Shown here piece by piece: positions 1 through 6,554 of a stretch of 7,010 bases of DNA. This DNA comes from Prevotella sp. (GTDB taxonomy: Bacteria > Bacteroidota > Bacteroidia > Bacteroidales > Dysgonomonadaceae). Both the position numbers and the translations under genes were made by a program. The notes beneath the pieces were generated by a model. That model was not told the DNA's origin, searched no databases, and saw nothing but the letters and a program-made list of their open reading frames with translations. Each line of letters begins with the position of its first letter. Positions within the stretch are counted from its first letter, which is position 1. The DNA lies in the NCBI GenBank assembly GCA_031260865.1, contig JAISKQ010000140.1:1-7010 (forward strand), written 5' to 3'.

Positions 1-13
1 GACTCGGCATAAT

Positions 14-27
14 CAGAATAAATTCTG
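14..27. repeat. 14-bp palindrome (6-2-6) far upstream of kduI
   Basis: CAGAAT and ATTCTG are exact reverse complements separated by AA. A two-base centre is too small for a hairpin loop, so if it works it would be as a duplex-DNA binding site. It lies about 245 bp before kduI, within a sequence that is partly repeated near 6668-6690. It may simply be part of a dispersed repeat. Confidence 0.4.
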
Positions 28-102
28 CTTCTGCTCTCGCTGCTCAAAACGTTCAAATTTTTAGAGCTATTTTTAGGATAATTTGTTCTTCCGCGAAGCG
101 AT

Positions 103-116
103 AATAGCGGGCTATT
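103..116. repeat. 14-bp palindrome (6-2-6), possible operator
   Basis: AATAGC and GCTATT are exact reverse complements around GG. The site lies about 120 bp upstream of the candidate -7 element. Many one-component sugar regulators (LacI and GntR types) bind such dyads, but nothing in the window identifies a regulator and the distance is large. It is recorded as a candidate site only. Confidence 0.3.
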
Positions 117-208
117 TGAACTGAGTGAAAGGATAAATTAGACAAAAAGAGCCTAAAAGTGGACGAAAGAAGAGGTGTAATAATATATTTTGGTAAAATT
201 CAAAACAG

Positions 209-241
209 TTTCTAAGGTCTCGAACTTATTTATTACATTTG
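209..241 (+). promoter_or_regulatory. Candidate Bacteroidota promoter for the operon
   Basis: TACATTTG at 234-241 fits the Bacteroidota -7 consensus TAnnTTTG exactly. At 209-212 there is TTTC, one mismatch from the TTTG of the -33 element, with 21 bp between the two. Transcription would start a few bases after 241, leaving a leader of about 20-25 nt before kduI. The -7 match is read directly from the sequence. The weak -33 suggests that an activator may be needed, which is inference. No comparable consensus promoter was found in the gaps further down the operon. Confidence 0.6.
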
Positions 242-270
242 CTTAAAGATCAATATATAAAATAAAAATA

Positions 271-1113
271 ATGAAAACAGTTATAGAAGAACGCTGGGGT
301 ACACATCCCGATGATGTGAAGAAGTATGACACAACACAGTTGCGGAAAGAATTTTTGGTAAAGAGGCTTTTCGATGCTGATAGCGTACTGATGACCTATA
401 CGCATAATGACCGCCTGATAATCGGTGGCGCGTTGCCCGTAAAAGAGTCGTTGAAATTAGAAACAGTAGATCTGATCCGTTCGGAATATTTTTGTGAAAG
501 AAGGGAATTAGGTATTATTTGTATAGGAGGAGAAGGCGTTGTGACAATAGACGGCAAGGACTACAATATGGGATTTAAGGACGCCATCTATGTAGGACGG
601 GGAAGCAAAGAAGTTATATTCAAAAGCAACAATGCTTTTAACCCTGCTAAATACTATTTCGCTTCATCTCCTGCCCATAAAGAATATCCGACCACACAGA
701 TAACGCCTGAAATGCGTCGTACACGCGACCTGGGGTCTCCTGCTACGTCAAACGAACGATTACTCAACCAGCTTGTCCTAAGCGAAATCGTTCCTTGCTG
801 CCAGTTGCAGATGGGAATGACCGAGCTTAAAGAAGGCAGTGTTTGGAATACAATGCCTCCGCATACTCACTCGCGCCGTATGGAAGCTTATTTTTATTTC
901 AATATTCCGGCACAGCAGGCTGTATGCCACTTTATGGGGCAACCTCAGGAAACCCGCCATATCTTTATGGCGAACGAGCAAGCCGTTATTTCTCCTTCTT
1001 GGTCTATCCACTCTGCCGCCGGAACAAGTAACTATACCTTTATATGGGCGATGTGCGGCGAAAATTTGGATTATGATGACATGGACACTTTCACCGCCGA
1101 TAAATTACGTTAA
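271..1113 (+). CDS. kduI: 5-dehydro-4-deoxy-D-glucuronate isomerase KduI
   Basis: This cytoplasmic metalloenzyme of the cupin fold interconverts 5-keto-4-deoxyuronate (DKI) and 2,5-diketo-3-deoxygluconate (DKII), the step after unsaturated uronates from lyase action have opened. At 280 residues it matches the usual length of about 278. The N-terminal half has the family block around residues 50-56 (IIGGALP), and GGEGVVTIDG at 86-95 forms a beta turn of the first cupin domain. The zinc site is intact: His198 and His200 in PPHTHSRRMEAYFYF, Glu205, and His247 in SWSIHSAAG. These equal E. coli KduI His196, His198, Glu203 and His245 with an offset of two. The start at 271 has an A/T-rich leader without Shine-Dalgarno, as expected in Bacteroidota, and lies about 30 bp after a -7 element. 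It is the first gene of the operon. The next start is 29 bp beyond its stop. Confidence 0.95.
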   Translation: MKTVIEERWGTHPDDVKKYDTTQLRKEFLVKRLFDADSVLMTYTHNDRLIIGGALPVKESLKLETVDLIRSEYFCERRELGIICIGGEGVVTIDGKDYNMGFKDAIYVGRGSKEVIFKSNNAFNPAKYYFASSPAHKEYPTTQITPEMRRTRDLGSPATSNERLLNQLVLSEIVPCCQLQMGMTELKEGSVWNTMPPHTHSRRMEAYFYFNIPAQQAVCHFMGQPQETRHIFMANEQAVISPSWSIHSAAGTSNYTFIWAMCGENLDYDDMDTFTADKLR

Positions 1114-1142
1114 GGATTACGAAACTATAAAATGATCGAAAA

Positions 1143-2300
1143 ATGAATAAATTATTAACGATACTTTTCGCCGTTGTTTTCTTAGCTTCTTGCTCTTCCA
1201 ACAAAGAAATGAAAGTAACGATTGGAAATCCAAGCGATTACGATCGTCTGTCGGAGCTGGTTGAAATACCTATCGACAGCATTAAAGACAAAGTGGCGTT
1301 AAAAGACAGCCTTGTCTATGTGGTCAAGAACAGCGAGGGGGAAATCATCCCATCGCAGGTGACATACGACAGGAAAGTAATCTTCCAGCCCGAAATGAAA
1401 GCGAAAGAAACAAAGACTTTCACTATTTCCACTGATATGGCGCGTGTGTATCCCGCCAAAACATACGGACGCTTGATCTCGGAACGTTACGATGATTTTG
1501 CATGGGAAAACGACCGTGTGGCGTTTCGTATCTATGGCGCGGCTTTGCTGCCTGTCGACGGACCCAGCAATGGAATTGACTTGTGGTACAAACGCACGAA
1601 CGATTTGGTTATAGATAAATGGTATCAGCAAGACCTTGCCGGTAAAGCATCTTATCATAACGATAATGGCGAAGGACTTGATGACTACAAGGTAGGTCGT
1701 ACATTGGGCGCCGGGGCAATGGCTCCGTATGTGAATAACAAACTGTGGCTCAACGAAAACTTCGTTTCTGACGAATTGTTGGATAATGGACCTTTGCGTA
1801 CAACCTTCAAGCTGACTTATAAAGATATAGAGGTGGACGGTAAAGCATACGGAGAAAATCGTACTTTCTCTATTGACGCGGGTTCTCAATTGACTAAAGT
1901 CGCTCAGGCATACGCCATCAAAGAACCAATGACTGTGGCGGCGGGTATCGTGAAACGCGAAAGGGGCGACTCTATAATCTCCGCTATTGACAAAGGCTAT
2001 ATTATATACGCTGAACCAAAAACGAATAAATCGGAAGGCGTTTACGTGTCGCTGGTTTTCCCCGAAGGGATAAGCGATAGCGTTACCGACACGTATGAAA
2101 TAGTAAACGCCAAATCGAAGAAATCGGATAAATACGCCCATGTGTTGGCTGTGACAACTCAACAACCTAAGAAACCGGTGGTTTATTATACCGGATACGG
2201 ATGGGCTAAATTCGGATTCTCTACATTGGCTGATTTTGAAAAGTATATCCAAAACTTTTCGGAAAGCCTGAGACAACCGTTGACTATAAGTTATAAATAA
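1143..2300 (+). CDS. DUF4861 family lipoprotein
   Basis: This 385-residue protein has a clear lipoprotein signal: Lys3, a hydrophobic stretch 4-13, and lipobox LASC with the acylated Cys17 followed by SSNKE. It should therefore be anchored on the outside of the inner membrane or at the outer membrane. The body, about residues 23-385, matches my memory of DUF4861: YGRLISERYDDFAWENDRVAFR at about 108-129 (a conserved acidic/aromatic block), GIDLWYKR at 144-151, YHNDNGEGLDDYKVG at 171-185, and YTGYGWAKFG near the C-terminus (349-358). His172, Asp174, Glu177 and Asp180 form a charged cluster that could be catalytic or bind metal; this is inference. The family has no function I can name. Its place between kduI and kdgK suggests that it acts on uronate-containing sugars in the periplasm, perhaps as a mutarotase-like or trimming enzyme. 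A four-codon ORF (ATG at 1132) ends in a TGA overlapping this start, so coupled translation is possible. Confidence 0.88.
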   Translation: MNKLLTILFAVVFLASCSSNKEMKVTIGNPSDYDRLSELVEIPIDSIKDKVALKDSLVYVVKNSEGEIIPSQVTYDRKVIFQPEMKAKETKTFTISTDMARVYPAKTYGRLISERYDDFAWENDRVAFRIYGAALLPVDGPSNGIDLWYKRTNDLVIDKWYQQDLAGKASYHNDNGEGLDDYKVGRTLGAGAMAPYVNNKLWLNENFVSDELLDNGPLRTTFKLTYKDIEVDGKAYGENRTFSIDAGSQLTKVAQAYAIKEPMTVAAGIVKRERGDSIISAIDKGYIIYAEPKTNKSEGVYVSLVFPEGISDSVTDTYEIVNAKSKKSDKYAHVLAVTTQQPKKPVVYYTGYGWAKFGFSTLADFEKYIQNFSESLRQPLTISYK

Positions 2301-2342
2301 GAAATAATCAATCATTTATTACATACAAAGATTAAATATCCA

Positions 2343-3380
2343 ATGAAGAAAGTTGTTACATTCGGAGAAATTATGTTGCGTCTCGCGACTCCCGGATACC
2401 AAAGATTTATACAATCTACAAACCTGAATGCCACATTTGGCGGAGGAGAAGCGAATGTCGCCGTTTCCTTGTCCAATTATGGGATACCAACAGATTTTAT
2501 CACCCGTTTACCTAAAAATGATATTGCGGAATGGTGCGTTTCCGACCTGAGAAAATATAATGTAGGGGTAAATAATATTATTCGGGGAGGCGACCGTGTC
2601 GGTATCTATTACCTTGAAACGGGTGCTGTGGCGCGGGCGTCAAAAGTCATATACGACAGGGCTAATTCTTCAATAGCCGAAATTAAACCCGGAATGGTTG
2701 ACTGGAAGGAAGTCTTTAAAGACGCGCAATGGTTTCATTGGACAGGTATTACTCCCGCTCTGTCGCAAGGCGCGGCGGATGCTTGCTTGGAAGCTATCAA
2801 GGTGGCGAATGAAATGGGCGTGACTGTTTCCACAGACCTTAATTATCGCAAGAACCTATGGAAATATGGAAAAACCGCGTCTGAAATTATGCCGGCGTTG
2901 GTGGAAGGTTGCGACATAATTTTAGGAAATGAAGAAGACGCCGAAAAAGTATTCGGTATCAAACCCGAAGGCTTTGATGTGGCTCACACAGGAGGAGATG
3001 TGAATGCCGCCGAGTTTGAATCGGTATGCACTCAGTTGAAGAAACGCTTCCCTCGCGCGAAGAAAGTGATTATCACACTACGAGGCTCTATCAACGCCAA
3101 TCACAACACTTGGGGCGGTTGCCTGCATTCCGACAAGTTGTATCAATCCAAACGATACGATATTACACATATAGTGGATCGGGTAGGAGGGGGAGACTCC
3201 TTCATGGGCGGACTTATCTACGGACTTATTTCTTATCCGTCCGACGACCGGAAAGCTTTGGAATTTGCCGTCGCGGCTTCATGTCTCAAACATACCATCT
3301 TTGGCGATTTCAACTTGGTTACTGTGGCTGAGGTGGAAAACCTGATGAAAGGCGATGGTTCGGGACGTGTTTCCAGATAA
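2343..3380 (+). CDS. kdgK: 2-dehydro-3-deoxygluconokinase (PfkB family)
   Basis: This cytoplasmic ribokinase-fold kinase phosphorylates 2-keto-3-deoxygluconate (KDG) with ATP to give KDPG. The N-terminus VTFGEIMLRL (5-14) is the typical KdgK opening. GGGEANVAVSLSNYG at 33-47 is the first PfkB signature and the substrate lid region. STDLNYRKNLW (163-173) and GNEEDAEKVFG (195-205) are conserved sugar-kinase blocks. DRVGGGDSFMGGLIYG at 279-294 is the second PfkB signature, with Asp285 as the expected catalytic base and the glycines as anion hole. The length of 345 is somewhat above the roughly 310 of many KdgKs; the extra residues lie around 207-228 (EGFDVAHTGGDVNAAEF region). Exact sugar specificity cannot be fixed from motifs, but kduI, kduD and kdgA alongside make KDG by far the most likely substrate. 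The gap from the previous stop is 42 bp, with no terminator. Confidence 0.92.
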   Translation: MKKVVTFGEIMLRLATPGYQRFIQSTNLNATFGGGEANVAVSLSNYGIPTDFITRLPKNDIAEWCVSDLRKYNVGVNNIIRGGDRVGIYYLETGAVARASKVIYDRANSSIAEIKPGMVDWKEVFKDAQWFHWTGITPALSQGAADACLEAIKVANEMGVTVSTDLNYRKNLWKYGKTASEIMPALVEGCDIILGNEEDAEKVFGIKPEGFDVAHTGGDVNAAEFESVCTQLKKRFPRAKKVIITLRGSINANHNTWGGCLHSDKLYQSKRYDITHIVDRVGGGDSFMGGLIYGLISYPSDDRKALEFAVAASCLKHTIFGDFNLVTVAEVENLMKGDGSGRVSR

Positions 3381-3407
3381 AATAAATCAAATAAAATAAA
3401 AAACAGT

Positions 3408-4202
3408 ATGCAAAATCAATTTTCATTAAACGGAAAAGTAGCTCTGGTTACAGGAGCTTCTTACGGCATAGGCTTTGCTATTGCTTCGGCGTTTGCGAAA
3501 GCCGGAGCCACAATCGTATTCAACGACCTGAAACAGGAATTTGTGAATAAAGGTTTGGCATCTTATAAAGAAGTCGGCATTGAAGCCAAAGGATACGTTT
3601 GCGATGTGACAAGCGAAGAACAGGTAAACGCTATGGTAGCACAAATAGAAAAAGAAGTGGGAGTTATTGATATTCTGGTGAATAATGCCGGAATCATCAA
3701 GCGTATCCCGATGGTTGATATGAGCGCCGCCGAATTTCGTCAGGTAATAGACGTGGATTTGAACGCTCCGTTCATCGTGTCGAAAGCCGTTATTCCAAGT
3801 ATGATAAAAAAAGGAGGAGGTAAGATTATTAATATTTGCTCAATGATGAGTGAACTCGGACGCGAAACGGTTTCGGCTTATGCTGCCGCCAAGGGAGGAT
3901 TGAAGATGCTGACACGTAATATCGCTTCTGAATATGGCGAATACAACATCCAATGTAATGGCATAGGACCGGGTTATATCGCTACGCCTCAGACCGCGCC
4001 GCTTCGTGAAAAACAGGCTGACGGTTCGCGTCATCCGTTCGATTCGTTTATCATTGCCAAAACGCCTGCCGCGCGTTGGGGTACAGCTGACGACCTTGAA
4101 GGACCTGCGGTATTCCTTGCTTCTTCAGCTTCTGATTTTGTAAACGGGCATGTACTCTATGTTGATGGAGGTATCCTCGCGTATATTGGCAAACAACCTT
4201 AA
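3408..4202 (+). CDS. kduD: SDR oxidoreductase, KduD-type KDG 5-dehydrogenase
   Basis: This is a classical short-chain dehydrogenase of 264 residues, cytoplasmic and NAD(P)-dependent. In this pathway it would reduce 2,5-diketo-3-deoxygluconate to 2-keto-3-deoxygluconate. Visible motifs are the cofactor loop TGASYGIG (15-22), Asp40 at the end of the second strand (FND, often favouring NAD), CDV at 65-67, NNAG (92-95), Asn119, and the catalytic Ser145, Tyr158 and Lys162 in YAAAK. PGYIATPQT at 188-196 is the substrate-side loop. Close relatives in Bacteroides are usually labelled gluconate 5-dehydrogenase. The flanking kduI, kdgK and kdgA favour the KduD role, though both activities belong to one subfamily and residues alone cannot separate them. 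The start codon follows a 27-bp A/T-rich gap without a Shine-Dalgarno. The family call is firm; the exact substrate is less so. Confidence 0.87.
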   Translation: MQNQFSLNGKVALVTGASYGIGFAIASAFAKAGATIVFNDLKQEFVNKGLASYKEVGIEAKGYVCDVTSEEQVNAMVAQIEKEVGVIDILVNNAGIIKRIPMVDMSAAEFRQVIDVDLNAPFIVSKAVIPSMIKKGGGKIINICSMMSELGRETVSAYAAAKGGLKMLTRNIASEYGEYNIQCNGIGPGYIATPQTAPLREKQADGSRHPFDSFIIAKTPAARWGTADDLEGPAVFLASSASDFVNGHVLYVDGGILAYIGKQP

Positions 4203-4204
4203 AA

Positions 4205-4363
4205 AATTAATTAAGATTTAAGAATTAGGAATAAAAAATTAAGAATTAAGAATGAAAAATTAGAAATTAAGCTGATTGTGATGAACTAATAGCCTTATTG
4301 TTTTCATCTATCAAAACTCTAAAAAGTAAAGCATAATTCTTAATTTTTCATTCTTAATTAATT
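4205..4363. repeat. MITE-like inverted-repeat element between kduD and kdgA
   Basis: This 159-bp AT-rich block fills most of the 170-bp gap. AATTAATTAAG at 4205-4215 is the exact reverse complement of 4353-4363. A longer inverted pair, 4244-4272 against 4331-4359, matches at 26 of 29 positions, the outer 19 perfectly, around a 58-bp centre. The left side repeats AAGAATTA-like units (4220, 4241, 4248). In RNA it would fold into a long stem inside the operon transcript. There is no U-run after a GC stem, so it is not an ordinary terminator. No transposase and no clear target-site duplication is seen. It resembles AT-rich dispersed repeats of Bacteroidota, but copy number cannot be judged from one window. 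Confidence 0.6.
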
Positions 4364-4372
4364 AGATTAAAT

Positions 4373-5047
4373 ATGGCACGATTTTCAAGAATAAAAGCCT
4401 GCCGGGTAATGGCAGAGACCGGTATGGTTCCGGTTTTTTATAATAAAGACCTCGAAATATCCAAACAAGTATTGAAGGCTTGTTACTTAGGTGGGGTCAG
4501 AGCATTTGAGTTTACCAACAGGGGCGATTTTGCGCACGAAATATTTGGTGAATTAAATAAGTGGGCGGAAAAAGAATGTCCGGATATGATACTGGGTATT
4601 GGTTCGGTCGTTGACGCGGGAACAGCGTCTTTGTTTTTACAGCTTGGCGCGAACTTTGTGGTAGGACCTCTGTTAAATCCCGACATCTTCAAAGTGTGTA
4701 ACCGTAGGCAAGTAGCTTATATACCCGGTTGCGGTTCCGTATCCGAAGTCGGTTACGCACAGGAATTAGGCGCGGAGGTAGTGAAAGTATTTCCGGCGGG
4801 AAACGTAGGCGGTCCTTCTTTCGTCAAGAATGTAAAAGCGCCTATGCCTTGGTCGAGTATTATGGTAACCGGAGGTGTGGAACCTACCGAAGAAAATTTG
4901 ACAAAATGGATTGACGCTGGCGTTACTTGTGTGGGTATGGGGTCGAATTTATTTCCAAAAGATGTAATCGCCGCAAAAGATTGGGGTAAAATAACGCGGA
5001 TGTGTGTAGATGCATTGGCGATAATCGCGAAAGCTAAAAACAAATAA
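4373..5047 (+). CDS. kdgA: KDPG / 4-hydroxy-2-oxoglutarate aldolase
   Basis: This class I (Schiff-base) aldolase of the KDPG family has 224 residues against about 213 for E. coli Eda. It is cytoplasmic and splits 2-keto-3-deoxy-6-phosphogluconate into pyruvate and glyceraldehyde-3-phosphate, the last step of this operon's pathway. By alignment from memory with E. coli Eda, Glu46 and Arg50 in FEFTNRG equal Glu45 and Arg49, and Lys138 in VVKVFPAG equals the Schiff-base Lys133. TGGV at 166-169 and Ser191 in MGSNLFP form the phosphate site. The position of Eda Thr73 is Ser78 here (GIGSV), and the Ser-Pro of Eda 93-94 is Gly98-Pro99. These are conservative changes and the core site looks functional. 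The ATG is only 9 bp after the inverted-repeat element, so the repeat makes up nearly all of the upstream leader. The transporter gene starts 6 bp after the stop. Confidence 0.9.
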   Translation: MARFSRIKACRVMAETGMVPVFYNKDLEISKQVLKACYLGGVRAFEFTNRGDFAHEIFGELNKWAEKECPDMILGIGSVVDAGTASLFLQLGANFVVGPLLNPDIFKVCNRRQVAYIPGCGSVSEVGYAQELGAEVVKVFPAGNVGGPSFVKNVKAPMPWSSIMVTGGVEPTEENLTKWIDAGVTCVGMGSNLFPKDVIAAKDWGKITRMCVDALAIIAKAKNK

Positions 5048-5053
5048 AAACCA

Positions 5054-6487
5054 ATGAATACCGGAAAACTAAAAATGACAAATTTCAGGTGGGTAATCTG
5101 TGGAATGCTTTTCTTTGCCACCACAATTAACTATCTTGACAGGCAGGTATTATCCCTGACCTGGGATGAATTTATAAAACCTGAATTTCATTGGAACGAA
5201 GACCATTATGGAACTATTACTTCCGTATTCTCCATCGTATATGCTATCTGCATGCTGTTCGCCGGACGTTTCATCGACTGGATGGGAAGTAAAAAAGGAT
5301 TTTTGTGGTCTATAGGTATATGGTCGGCAGGCGCGTGTTTACATGCTATTTGCGGGGTTATCACAGAATCCTATGTTGGATTGCATACTGCTGCTGAACT
5401 GGGCGCCGCTACGGGTGATGTCGCCGTGGTAATCGCGACCATTAGTATGTACTGCTTTCTGGTAGCGCGTTGCGTACTCGCGTTGGGTGAATCCGGAAAC
5501 TTTCCGGCGGCAATTAAGGTTACGGCGGAATATTTTCCTAAAAAGGATCGTGCTTACGCTACCAGTATCTTTAACGCCGGGGCTTCTATTGGAGCCTTGT
5601 TCGCTCCACTGAGCATTCCGCTGTTAGCTAAACACTGTGGATGGGAAATGGCTTTTGTCGTTATCGGTGTCTTAGGATTCATCTGGATGGGTTTCTGGGT
5701 ATTCATCTATGATTCACCTTCGAAAAGTAAACATGTAAACGAAGCCGAACTTGAGTATATTGAGCAGGATAAGAATGAAGATAGCTCTGTGGATACAGAT
5801 AGGGAAGAAGAAAAGAAAATCCCATTCTGGAAATGTTTTTCATATAAACAAACATGGGCTTTCGCTTTCGGCAAGTTTATGACTGACGGTGTATGGTGGT
5901 TCTTCTTGTTTTGGACTCCTTCTTATCTGAATACACAATTCGGCATCAAGACTTCCGAAGGGTTGGGTGTCGCGTTAATATTTACGCTATATGCAATAAC
6001 GATGCTATCGATTTATGGAGGAAAACTTCCTACAATCATTATGAATAAGACAGGGTTGAATCCTTATGCGGCGCGTATGCGTTCCATGCTGATATTCGCG
6101 TTCTTCCCATTGGTCGTGTTATTTGCGCAACCGCTGGGAACAATCTCTCCATGGTTGCCTGTCATAATGATTGGTATCGGCGGTGCAGCCCATCAGTCTT
6201 GGTCAGCTAATATATTCTCTACGGTAGGAGACATGTTCCCTAAGGGCGCGATTGCTTCCATCACAGGTATTGGCGGTATGGCAGGTGGGATCGGCTCGAT
6301 GATATTACAAAAATCAGCCGGAAAGTTATTTGTTTATTCGGATGAAGTACAACTGACATTTATGGGCTTCGAGGGTAAGCCCGCGGGATATTTTATTATT
6401 TTCTGTATATGCGCGGTTGCTTATCTTATCGGTTGGGTGGTAATGAAATCACTTGTTCCAACATATAAACCGATTACCAATCTGTAA
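5054..6487 (+). CDS. exuT: MFS hexuronate-type transporter (ACS family)
   Basis: This is an inner-membrane, proton-coupled symporter of the major facilitator superfamily, anion:cation symporter branch (ExuT/DgoT-like), with 477 residues and about 12 predicted helices. NYLDRQVLS at 26-34 gives Asp29 and Arg30, and LGESGNFPAAIK at 144-155 gives Glu146. These correspond to the proton- and substrate-coupling residues of the family (DgoT Asp46, Arg47, Glu133, from memory). GRFIDWMGSKKGF at 71-83 is the loop 2-3 motif A. A charged central loop (about 221-256, EEEKK) separates the two six-helix halves. About 30 extra residues (103-133) sit between helices 3 and 4, explaining the length above the usual 430 or so. 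The likely substrate is a hexuronate or the unsaturated uronate consumed by the operon; motifs cannot choose between them. It is the last gene, 6 bp after kdgA, and is followed by a terminator. Met8 is an alternative start. Confidence 0.85.
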   Translation: MNTGKLKMTNFRWVICGMLFFATTINYLDRQVLSLTWDEFIKPEFHWNEDHYGTITSVFSIVYAICMLFAGRFIDWMGSKKGFLWSIGIWSAGACLHAICGVITESYVGLHTAAELGAATGDVAVVIATISMYCFLVARCVLALGESGNFPAAIKVTAEYFPKKDRAYATSIFNAGASIGALFAPLSIPLLAKHCGWEMAFVVIGVLGFIWMGFWVFIYDSPSKSKHVNEAELEYIEQDKNEDSSVDTDREEEKKIPFWKCFSYKQTWAFAFGKFMTDGVWWFFLFWTPSYLNTQFGIKTSEGLGVALIFTLYAITMLSIYGGKLPTIIMNKTGLNPYAARMRSMLIFAFFPLVVLFAQPLGTISPWLPVIMIGIGGAAHQSWSANIFSTVGDMFPKGAIASITGIGGMAGGIGSMILQKSAGKLFVYSDEVQLTFMGFEGKPAGYFIIFCICAVAYLIGWVVMKSLVPTYKPITNL

Positions 6488-6518
6488 AATACTGATTTTT
6501 AATATATCTATTAAATAT

Positions 6519-6554
6519 AAAATATCCGAAACGCTAATCGCTTTCGGATATTTT
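6519..6554 (+). terminator. Intrinsic terminator closing the operon
   Basis: A perfect 13-bp inverted repeat (6519-6531 against 6542-6554, AAAATATCCGAAA type) encloses a 10-base loop. T-rich sequence runs through the right arm to 6555, with A-rich sequence on the left, so it could work in both directions. It starts 31 bp after the transporter stop codon, where the end of the operon is expected. Confidence 0.85.

Larger units (their letters stand above)
1..233. other. Intergenic leader, no gene recognised
   Basis: I see no supported coding sequence here. The first 25 bases carry a short sequence that recurs in inverted orientation at 6668-6690. Two 14-bp palindromes of identical 6-2-6 geometry lie at 14-27 and 103-116. 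A CCGC...GCGG pair (91-94 and 107-110) and a TTTTAGG/CCTAAAA pair (72-78 and about 152-158) suggest that the stretch from about 70 to 160 could fold when single-stranded. Read on the minus strand, one frame stays open from about position 135 to the left edge but has no ATG, so it is not called. The stretch looks like repeat-derived intergenic DNA that was upstream of the operon promoter. From memory, sequences like 1-45 occur upstream of many Bacteroides genes; I could not check this. Confidence 0.5.

Noticed and set aside
1..60. 3' or 5' end of a minus-strand gene running off the left edge
   Set aside because: One minus-strand frame is open from about 135 to the edge but lacks an ATG and a recognisable sequence, and the area looks repeat-derived.
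1299..2315. Long minus-strand open frame of 338 codons opposite the DUF4861 gene
   Set aside because: It is antisense to a well-supported gene, its translation resembles no family, and it is a by-product of the codon pattern on the other strand.
4203..4372. Rho-independent terminator between kduD and kdgA
   Set aside because: The stem is almost pure A/T with a 58-base loop and no GC-rich stem followed by a T-run. The operon logic continues into kdgA and the transporter gene.
4203..4372. Internal promoter before kdgA
   Set aside because: No TAnnTTTG match was found on the + strand in this gap.
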